From CAZMXP01 sp964570285 (GTDB lineage Bacteria; Planctomycetota; PLA2): a stretch of DNA of 64,000 bases. Position numbers and translations under genes: made by a program. Under the pieces are notes generated by a model. It did not search any database. It was not told where the DNA came from and saw nothing but the letters and a program-made list of their open reading frames with translations. Shown here piece after piece: positions 58,075 through 64,000 of this stretch (position 1 is the first letter of the stretch; each line of letters begins with the position of its first letter). The stretch is from NCBI GenBank assembly GCA_964570285.1, contig CAZMXP010000004.1, positions 62,001-126,000 on the forward strand, written 5' to 3'.

Positions 58075-59432
58075 GCGCGCGCGGGATCGCGCTGCTGCTG
58101 CTGCCGCTGGCGGCGGCGGCGCACGGCGGCGAGGACGCGCTCGACCTGCTGCGGCGCCGGATGCAGGAGGCGAAGGACAAGGTCTTCCCGGCGCTCGTGC
58201 ACATCGTCAACGTCGAGGAGAACCTCGTCGGCGGGCGCAAGGAGCGCAGCGTCAGCACCGGCAGCGGCTTCTTCATCGACGCGCTCGGGCACATCGTCAC
58301 GAACTTCCACGTCGCGGGCACGACGGCCCGGCTCACCGTCACGCTCGCCAACCGGCAGCAGGTGAAGGCGGACCTCGTCGCCGGCGACCCCTACACCGAC
58401 GTGGCGCTGCTGCGCGTCGACCCGAGGCAGGCCTTCCCCGACGGCAAGCCGAGCTTCGCGACGCTCGGCAGCTCCGCGGCGATCCGCGAGGGGGAGTTCG
58501 TCATGGCGATGGGGTCGCCGCTCTCGCTCTCGCGGTCGGTCTCGTTCGGGATCGTCTCCTGCCGCAACCGCATCCTCGACACGATGCGGCTCGCCGGCCA
58601 CGAGACCGGGGAGTTCAACACGTGGATCCAGACGGACGCGGCGATCAACCCCGGCAACAGCGGCGGCCCGCTCGTCAACCTCGACGGCGAGGTCATCGGC
58701 CTCAACACCCGCGCGAACCTCTCGGCGAACAACATCGGCTTCGCGATCCCGAGCGACGTCGTGCGCGACGTCGTCCGGGCCCTGCTCGCGCACGGCCGGG
58801 TGCCGCGCGCGTGGCTCGGCCTGCGCCTCCAGCCGATCGACGCCGTCGAGAACACGTCGCTCGGCGGCCTCGGCGAGGGCGTCCTCGTCGCCGCGGTCGC
58901 CAACGGCTCGCCGGCGGCGCTCGCGGGCATCCGCCCGGGCGACTTCATCACGCAGCTCGACGGCGCGCCCTTCTCCGCCCGCTTCGACGAGGACGTGCCC
59001 GACCTCTATCGCCGCATCTCCGCGCTCGATCCCGCCCGCGCGGCGCGCCTGACGGTGTCGCGCGGCGGCGAGAGGCGCTCCGTCGAGGTCACCCCCGAGC
59101 CTCTCGGCGAGCAGGTCGGCCGCGAGGTGAGCATCCCCGAGTGGGGCATCACCGTGAGCGCGATCACCGACGGCATGCAGCGCGAACTGGGCCTCGAAGA
59201 CGCGGCGGGGGTCATCGTCACCGGCATCTCGGCCGGCAGCCCCGCCGTGAACAGGCTGAGCCCGGGCGACGTCGTGCGCACCGTCGGCCGCGCGACCATC
59301 GCGGATCTCCCCGCCTTCCTCGCGGCGGTGAAGCGTTCCGCCGCGGCGCGCGAGCCCCTCGTGCGCCTCGTCTACCGCCAGGGGGCGACCCTCGACGTGA
59401 CCGTGCTGCGCCCCACCTACCCCGAGGACTGA
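58071..59432 (+). CDS. HtrA/DegP-type serine protease with two PDZ domains
   Basis: 453 residues. N-terminal signal peptide (ARGIALLLLPLAAAAHGG). Trypsin-like domain with complete triad: His in IVTNFHV (about 79), Asp in TDVALLRV (about 109), Ser in NPGNSGGPLV (about 195). Two PDZ domains follow (about 250-340 and 355-450). Periplasmic protein quality control. Overlaps trxA by 4 nt and lies 3 nt before the degenerate relative. Confidence 0.93.
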   Translation: MSARGIALLLLPLAAAAHGGEDALDLLRRRMQEAKDKVFPALVHIVNVEENLVGGRKERSVSTGSGFFIDALGHIVTNFHVAGTTARLTVTLANRQQVKADLVAGDPYTDVALLRVDPRQAFPDGKPSFATLGSSAAIREGEFVMAMGSPLSLSRSVSFGIVSCRNRILDTMRLAGHETGEFNTWIQTDAAINPGNSGGPLVNLDGEVIGLNTRANLSANNIGFAIPSDVVRDVVRALLAHGRVPRAWLGLRLQPIDAVENTSLGGLGEGVLVAAVANGSPAALAGIRPGDFITQLDGAPFSARFDEDVPDLYRRISALDPARAARLTVSRGGERRSVEVTPEPLGEQVGREVSIPEWGITVSAITDGMQRELGLEDAAGVIVTGISAGSPAVNRLSPGDVVRTVGRATIADLPAFLAAVKRSAAAREPLVRLVYRQGATLDVTVLRPTYPED

Positions 59433-59435
59433 GTC

Positions 59436-60812
59436 GTGCGCCGGTTCACCCTTCTGCTCCTCCCGTGCCTCCCGGTCCTCGCCGGGGAGCCCATCGACCG
59501 CCTCTATGTCGCGCGGCTCACGACCGAGCGCCCGGGCGTCGCAGGCCCCGACCGCCAGACGCTTGCGGCCCCCGCGGTGCCGGTCGGGCCCGACGGCCTG
59601 CTCCTCGTCGTCGGCTTCTCGATCGACCCGCCCGACGGCCCGAGCGAGGCCGTGCGCGTGCACGCGATCGCGCCCGACGGCAGCGAATGGCCCGCGCGAC
59701 TGCTCGGCGGCGACAAGGACCTCAACTGCACCTTCTTCCGGCTGGAGACGGCACCGGGCCAGGGACCCCTCCCCGAGCCCCTCCCCATCCGCCCCACGCC
59801 GCTCGCCGCCGGCGACGAGGTGCTCGTCCTCGCCCGCCAGGGCGAACTGCTCCGCTACGCGGGCCGCACCGTCGAGACGCGCATCGACGCGGTCGGCCCC
59901 GCCCCCGACGGCTTTGGCCTCATCCCGGAGGCGCGCGGGGAGTGGCGCGGCAGCGTCGTGGTCGATCGCATGGGGCGCCTTGCGGGCTTTCTCGACCTGC
60001 GGCCGACGATGCGCGAGGGCACCGGCGTGATGCTCGGCGTCGGCTCGCAGACCGTCGTCGTCGTGCCCGTGTCGGCCTATGCGGCGCGCATCGCGCACCC
60101 GCCGGAGCCGCGGCCGAAGGAGCGCGCCGCCGTGCCGCGGCGCGAGCGGCCGTGGATCGGCGTCACGCTGTCGCCGTGCGATGCCGACCACGAGGCCTAC
60201 TTCGGCATCGGCAAGGACGAGAAGGGCGCCTTCGTCACGAGCGTGACCCCCGGGTCGCCTGCGGCCCGGGCGGGGCTTCAAGTCTTCGATCTCGTGCACC
60301 AGATCGGCGACCTCCGCCTCGACTTCGAGAGCCGGCCGGAATTCGCGCGGCTGCTGCGCGACGTGCAGGAGCTCGCGCTCGGCAAGGAGCTCGCCTGCCG
60401 CGTGACGCGCTTCGTCGCGCGCGAGGACGGCAGCTACGAGGCGCGCGAGGTCGCGCTGGCGCTGACGCTCGCGGCGCGGCCCGCCGGCTTCGAGGAGATG
60501 CCCGACACCGAGGTGCCGCTCGTGGGCATCCGGGTGAGGCCCGCGACGCAGGACTGGCTGCGCAACGCGCGGCTGCCGGAGCAGCTTGCGGGTCTTGTGG
60601 CCATGCGCGTGGAGGCCGCCTCCTCGGCCCGCCTCGGGGGGCTCATTCCCGGGGACCTGATCCTCGAGGTGGACCAGACTCCGGTGGCCGACGGCGGCGC
60701 GCTCGTCGCGGCGCTCGACGCCGCGAAGCAGGCGGGCCGGGAGAAGGCGGTCTTCTTCGTGCGGCGCGGCGCCGAGACGCTCTTCCTCGCGATCACGCTG
60801 GACGGCTCGTGA
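59436..60812 (+). CDS. HtrA-like protein with degenerate protease domain and two PDZ domains
   Basis: 458 residues. Signal peptide (RRFTLLLLPCLPVLAG), then about 200 residues with the strand pattern of a trypsin-like fold (PDGLLLVVGFSI; DEVLVLARQGE; RGSVVVDRMGRLAGFLDL) but no TNxHV His and no GNSGG; the Ser position reads EWRGSVVVD. So it is probably a pseudoprotease. Two PDZ domains follow (about 230-340 and 355-458). It may bind unfolded substrates or regulate the active HtrA encoded 3 nt upstream. GTG start; GTGA overlap with the next gene. Confidence 0.75.
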   Translation: MRRFTLLLLPCLPVLAGEPIDRLYVARLTTERPGVAGPDRQTLAAPAVPVGPDGLLLVVGFSIDPPDGPSEAVRVHAIAPDGSEWPARLLGGDKDLNCTFFRLETAPGQGPLPEPLPIRPTPLAAGDEVLVLARQGELLRYAGRTVETRIDAVGPAPDGFGLIPEARGEWRGSVVVDRMGRLAGFLDLRPTMREGTGVMLGVGSQTVVVVPVSAYAARIAHPPEPRPKERAAVPRRERPWIGVTLSPCDADHEAYFGIGKDEKGAFVTSVTPGSPAARAGLQVFDLVHQIGDLRLDFESRPEFARLLRDVQELALGKELACRVTRFVAREDGSYEAREVALALTLAARPAGFEEMPDTEVPLVGIRVRPATQDWLRNARLPEQLAGLVAMRVEAASSARLGGLIPGDLILEVDQTPVADGGALVAALDAAKQAGREKAVFFVRRGAETLFLAITLDGS

Positions 60813-61273
60813 GCGAGCAGGAGAAGGCCGCCCGCTACGCGGAGGTCCTCGAGCAGGCGCGGGCGCTGCTCGACGGCTGCCCGGGCCCCGTCGCCGGCAT
60901 GGCGTCGCTGGCCGCGCTGCTGAAGGAGCGCTTCGAGGGCTTCTTCTGGGTGGGGTTCTACCTGCCGCGGGCGGACGGGGCGCTGGTGGTGGGCCCCTAT
61001 CAGGGCCCGCTCGCGTGCATGCTGCTGCCGCCGGGGAAGGGCGTCTGCGGTGCCGCCGCGCGCGAGCGCCGCTCGATCGTCGTGCCCGACGTCCACGCCT
61101 TCCCGGGCCACATCGCCTGCAACAGCGCGAGCCGGAGCGAGATCGTCGTTCCGGTGCTTCGCGACGGGGACCTGCTGGCCGTGCTCGACGTGGACTCGAC
61201 CGAACCTGCCGACTTCAGCGAGGTCGACCGGCGGGGGCTGGAGGCGCTGGCGGCCCTACTGGCGCAAATCTAA
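60809..61273 (+). CDS. Free methionine-(R)-sulfoxide reductase (GAF fold)
   Basis: 154 residues, full length. GAF domain with all three fRMsr cysteines: C70 in GPLAC, C80 in GKGVCG and C104 in GHIACNSASRSEIVVP. It reduces free Met-R-sulfoxide using thioredoxin, which is encoded first in the same operon: a good functional match. GTG start inside GTGA overlapping the previous stop. Cytoplasmic. Confidence 0.9.
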   Translation: MSEQEKAARYAEVLEQARALLDGCPGPVAGMASLAALLKERFEGFFWVGFYLPRADGALVVGPYQGPLACMLLPPGKGVCGAAARERRSIVVPDVHAFPGHIACNSASRSEIVVPVLRDGDLLAVLDVDSTEPADFSEVDRRGLEALAALLAQI

Positions 61274-61275
61274 GA

Positions 61276-61300
61276 GGGGCCGGGCATTGCGCCCGGCCCC
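61276..61300. terminator. Bidirectional intrinsic terminator
   Basis: Perfect 10-bp stem GGGGCCGGGC/GCCCGGCCCC with loop ATTGC, followed on + by GTAGAGCTTTT and on - by TCTTAGATTT. It ends the trxA operon and could end a minus-strand transcript from the neighbouring region. Confidence 0.75.
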
Positions 61301-61310
61301 GTAGAGCTTT

Positions 61311-61460
61311 TCACGACGCCTGAAGCGGGTGGGTGGGATAGGGTACGGTACGGAAGAGGGAACTGGGCGCCGTGACGGTCGAGACATGGCCATAACTGAG
61401 GATCTGGAGGTAGGTTGCATCCGTTGTCTCGGCAATGCTGAAAGTCGTTCGGAGTGCCAT
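61311..61460 (-). CDS. Possible 49-residue protein of atypical composition
   Basis: Minus-strand frame starting MALRTTFSIAETTDATYLQI, 49 codons, with clearly fewer G/C third positions than the genes around it. TATACT (61504-61499) lies 38 nt upstream and the bidirectional terminator starts just past the stop. The SD is weak. It may be a real small gene, an acquired fragment, or the RNA itself may be the product. Confidence 0.3.
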   Translation of the reverse strand: MALRTTFSIAETTDATYLQILSYGHVSTVTAPSSLFRTVPYPTHPLQAS

Positions 61461-61498
61461 GTCCCGCCTTGGCTCTTTTGTTTTCAAAGCTCTACCCC

Positions 61499-61504
61499 AG
61501 TATA
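61499..61504 (-). promoter_or_regulatory. Possible -10 box TATACT, minus strand
   Basis: TATACT on the minus strand in the low-G+C region, pointing toward the terminator at 61276-61300; transcript of about 190-215 nt. Confidence 0.35.
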
Positions 61505-61782
61505 CGCAAGCGGCGTACCGTTCGGACGGTAATTCCCGAAATGCGAGACTGGGCTGGTTGGGGCGAGGTTCTGGGGGGTCGGGGGGCACGGAATCGTGCC
61601 AAGTGTCCCCGGAAGAGAGCGCTTCTGGCACTCCAGCCGGGTCACCCCCCCGTAGGCGGCGGCCGGAGGCAATCCCCGGCTTTCGAGGCTCCCGATCGCT
61701 ATGCTGCCGCCCATCCAGGCGGGGTATCCAGGCATGAAGGCGGCGCAGAGGACGGCGGACGGTAGGGCGGGCGGGAGCGTGC

Positions 61783-63714
61783 GTGACGGCGCAGACCTTC
61801 CAGGGCAAGACGCTCTATCCGTTCCAGCAGCGCGCGATCGAGGCGATCGATGCCGGCCGGTCGGTGATCGTCGCCGCGCCCACCGGCGCGGGCAAGACGC
61901 TCGTGGCCGACTACGCGATCGAGCACTCGTTCATGGACGGGCGCCGGATCGTCTATACCGCCCCGATCAAGGCGCTCTCGAACCAGAAGTTCCGCGACTT
62001 CCGCGCCGAGCACGGCGACGACGTCGGCATCATGACCGGGGACGTCACGATCAACGCGGAGGCGCCGCTGCTGATCATGACGACCGAGGTCTTCCGCAAC
62101 ACGATCTTCGAGAGCCCCGAGCGCCTCGAGCCGGTGACCTTCGTCGTCTTCGACGAGGTCCACTACCTCGACGACGAGGAGCGGGGCACGGTCTGGGAGG
62201 AGTCGATCCTCTACGCCCCCTCCCACATCCGGATCGTCGCGCTCAGCGCGACCATCCCCAACATCGAGCAGCTCGCCGGCTGGATGCGGCGGACGCGCAA
62301 GTCCGAGGTGGATGTCGTCGTCGAGGAGCAGCGCCCGGTGCCGCTGCACCACTACTTCTACGTGCCCGAGGCGGGCCCCCGGGACCTGCGCCAGCTCAAG
62401 GGGGTGCTCGCGAAGGCGCCGCGCAACCGCCGCTTCCGCAGCGAGGGCTTCCCGCGCCACCCGATCGCCTACGTCGTGCGCGAGAGCTGGCTGCCGGCGC
62501 TCTACTTCGCCTTCTCGCGGCGCGACTGCGAGCTGCTCTGCGAGCGCGAGGCGCGGGCGAACGACCTGCTCGAGGACAGCGAGCGGCGGCAGATCCTTGC
62601 GCTCTTCGACGACCTGGCCCGGCGCTACGAGGTCGACGGGCAGGCGGGGACCGCGCGGCTCCGCCACCTCGCCTCGCGCGGCACGCTCTACCACCACGCG
62701 GGCCTGCTGCCGATCCAGAAGGAGATCGTCGAACGCCTCTTCACGACAGGCGGCGTGAAGCTGCTCTTCGCGACGGAGACCTTCGCGCTCGGCGTCAACA
62801 TGCCGGCGAAGTGCGTCGTCTTCGACACGCTGCGCAAGTTCGACGGCGTGGACGTGCGCATCATGAAGACCCGCGACTACCAGCAGATGGCGGGGCGCGC
62901 GGGCCGGCAGGGCATGGACAAGGAGGGGCTCGTCCTCTCGAAGATCGACATCGAGGAGGCGAGCTTCGCCGCGCTGCAGCGCGTCACCGAGGGCACCAAC
63001 GAGCCGGTGCTGAGCCGCTTCAACCTCTCCTACGCGACGCTGCTGAACCTCTACCTCCGCCTCGGCGAGGGGGTCTACACCGCCTACGACCGGAGCTTCG
63101 CGCACTACCAGCAGACCAAGGCCGAGCGGCGCGAGGCGGCGCCGAGGAACCGGGTCATCGCCCGGCGCATGCGCATCCTCCGCGAGCGCGGCTACGCCGG
63201 CGAGAGCGGCACGACCCCCCGCGGCGAACTCGCGCGCAAGATCAGCGGCTACGAGATCCAGGTGACGGAGTTCTACTTCGCGGGCCTCTTCGAGCGGGCG
63301 TCGGTGCTGGAACTCGCGGCGCTCTTCGTCGCGATCGTCTACGAGGCGCGCAAGATGGACGACACCGACCCGGTCCGCATCCCCGGCATGGAGAAGGAGG
63401 CGATCGCGCTGGTGCGGGACTGGACGCTGGACGAGCAGCGGGCGGAGCTCGCGGAGCTGCTGAAACGCCCCGATTTCGGGCTCAATGCGGTGGTGTTCGC
63501 GTGGGTCAAGGAGGTCTCCTTCGAGGACCTGCGCCGCTTCACGAACGTCTCCGAGGGCGACCTCGTCCGTACGCTCCGCATGGCGCTCCAGCTGATGCGG
63601 CAGCTCCGCCGGGTCATCGACCGGAAGGACCCCCTCGGGGACAAGCTCGACGAGGCGGCCCGGCGGATGGACCGCGACGTCGTGGATGCGCGGCGGCAGC
63701 TCGAGCTGGGGTAG
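61783..63714 (+). CDS. Ski2/HelY-like DExH-box RNA helicase
   Basis: 643 residues. Motif I APTGAGKT at 32-39, Ia PIKALSNQKFRDF, II DEVH at 124-127, III ALSATIPN, then a long insert, motif V TETFALGVNMPAKCVVFDT and motif VI QMAGRAGRQGMD. C-terminal helical region matches the Ski2/Mtr4/HelY group; shorter than Rv2092 HelY (about 900 residues). Presumed 3'-5' RNA unwinding in RNA turnover. GTG start (a second GTG lies 4 nt upstream out of frame). Its TAG stop is the first half of the next gene's -10 box. Confidence 0.9.
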   Translation: MTAQTFQGKTLYPFQQRAIEAIDAGRSVIVAAPTGAGKTLVADYAIEHSFMDGRRIVYTAPIKALSNQKFRDFRAEHGDDVGIMTGDVTINAEAPLLIMTTEVFRNTIFESPERLEPVTFVVFDEVHYLDDEERGTVWEESILYAPSHIRIVALSATIPNIEQLAGWMRRTRKSEVDVVVEEQRPVPLHHYFYVPEAGPRDLRQLKGVLAKAPRNRRFRSEGFPRHPIAYVVRESWLPALYFAFSRRDCELLCEREARANDLLEDSERRQILALFDDLARRYEVDGQAGTARLRHLASRGTLYHHAGLLPIQKEIVERLFTTGGVKLLFATETFALGVNMPAKCVVFDTLRKFDGVDVRIMKTRDYQQMAGRAGRQGMDKEGLVLSKIDIEEASFAALQRVTEGTNEPVLSRFNLSYATLLNLYLRLGEGVYTAYDRSFAHYQQTKAERREAAPRNRVIARRMRILRERGYAGESGTTPRGELARKISGYEIQVTEFYFAGLFERASVLELAALFVAIVYEARKMDDTDPVRIPGMEKEAIALVRDWTLDEQRAELAELLKRPDFGLNAVVFAWVKEVSFEDLRRFTNVSEGDLVRTLRMALQLMRQLRRVIDRKDPLGDKLDEAARRMDRDVVDARRQLELG

Positions 63715-63717
63715 ACT
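63712..63717 (+). promoter_or_regulatory. -10 box TAGACT of the right-edge kinase gene
   Basis: TAGACT, 6 nt before the ATG at 63724; TAG is the helicase stop codon. Confidence 0.6.
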
Positions 63718-63723
63718 GGGGCG

Positions 63724-64000
63724 ATGGCGCGCCGAAAGAGCGAGGAAGACGAGCCCGAACGGCCGGCGAAGGGCAAGAAGGCCCCGGCGGCCAGGGACCT
63801 CGGCTCCGACACCTCCCCCGACACCAAGCTGGTCAACGCGCTCGAGTCGGACCCGGGCTTCTTCAAGGACCCGCTCATCGGCCAGACGCTCGGCAAGTGC
63901 AAGATCGGCAAGCTGCTCGGCGAGGGCAAGACCGCCGTGGTCTATCGCGCCCTGTACGAGCCGCTCAAGCGCACGGTCGCCGTCAAGGTGCTGCAGGAGC
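63724..64000 (+). CDS. Ser/Thr protein kinase, N-terminal fragment (cut by window edge)
   Basis: 92 codons visible. A charged, Lys/Glu-rich N-terminal tail of about 50 residues leads into DPLIGQTLGKCKIGKLLGEGKTAVVYRALY and VAVKVLQE: kinase strands 1-3 with a variant glycine loop (GEGKTAVVY instead of GxGGMGxVY) and the VAVK lysine. DPLIGxxxG just before the domain is also present in paralogs 1-3 at 31920-38629. The rest lies outside the window. Confidence 0.85.
   Translation, partial: MARRKSEEDEPERPAKGKKAPAARDLGSDTSPDTKLVNALESDPGFFKDPLIGQTLGKCKIGKLLGEGKTAVVYRALYEPLKRTVAVKVLQE

Larger units (their letters stand above)
61311..61782. other. 472-bp region without a firm gene
   Basis: Between the trxA operon terminator and the helicase. 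Lower G+C than elsewhere, particularly at 61370-61550. Contains the possible minus-strand small gene and several short inverted repeats (for example near 61590 GGCACGGAATCGTGCC). No family of RNA recognised. Confidence 0.5.

Noticed and set aside
61540..61740. GEMM-type c-di-GMP riboswitch on the minus strand
   Set aside because: Several G+C stems and GAAA-like loops are present, but the conserved GEMM core bases could not be matched.

Overview
The window is one very G+C-rich bacterial metagenomic scaffold (by eye about 70% G+C, with one 10-N scaffolding gap). It carries about 57 protein genes and two tRNA-Ser genes, and no rRNA, CRISPR array, recognisable insertion sequence or prophage. An LpxL-type acyltransferase points to a Gram-negative envelope. 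Several transmembrane Ser/Thr kinases, a membrane-anchored PspA-like coiled-coil protein, HEAT/VWA secreted proteins, a CFI-box protein, a C25 peptidase and a Ski2/HelY-type helicase together suggest Planctomycetota or a near relative; this is inference from gene content, not a placement. Both window edges cut a Ser/Thr kinase gene.

Layout. 0-7.3 kb: kinase fragment, three-gene ABC-2 exporter, SDR enzyme, lipid A-type acyltransferase, and a coupled HTH-EIIA regulator with a CLC antiporter. 7.3-10.7 kb: tRNA-Ser(GCT), an unusual methyltransferase-HNH fusion gene, and an NtrC-type regulator holding the N gap. 10.7-20.4 kb: SulP transporter, PIG-L deacetylase, MglA-like GTPase with a C-terminal membrane anchor plus a roadblock protein, a very large secreted pseudo-peptidase/HEAT/VWA protein, glycogen synthase and a ROK sugar kinase. 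20.4-30.5 kb: nitroreductase, lipoprotein, GNAT enzyme, two-component pair, a 24-bp inverted-repeat element with two tiny genes, tRNA-Ser(TGA), then a minus-strand operon DUF151 nuclease - CrcB - CPA1 antiporter - methyltransferase. 30.5-38.6 kb: signalling cluster of FHA-sigma54 activator, three related Ser/Thr kinases, PspA-like protein and a TPR membrane protein. 38.6-57.7 kb: mostly housekeeping metabolism (asparaginase, NAD(P)H-hydrate dehydratase, PyrD, PurB, FtsK, ThiD, acyl-CoA ligase) with several secreted or unknown proteins. 57.7-61.3 kb: tightly coupled trxA - HtrA - degenerate HtrA - fRMsr operon. 61.3-64 kb: an odd low-G+C intergenic stretch, a Ski2-like helicase and a kinase fragment.

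Gene expression logic. At least 20 genes have a TAnnnT -10 hexamer only 6-10 nt upstream of the start codon (exactly 6 nt in eight), so transcription should start at or next to the start codon: leaderless mRNA is probably a main mode here. In six cases the stop codon of the preceding gene forms part of the -10 hexamer. Internal operon genes instead use 1-4 nt overlaps or normal Shine-Dalgarno sites. Ends of units often carry perfect 13-18 bp G+C hairpins without U-tracts.

Candidates for something new: the single-gene methyltransferase-HNH fusion next to a tRNA; a tail-anchored MglA with its roadblock partner; an EIIA-like regulator translationally linked to a CLC antiporter; a kinase with a duplicated unknown domain on both sides of its membrane segment; and a 13-base G-run motif present 13 times in 64 kb.
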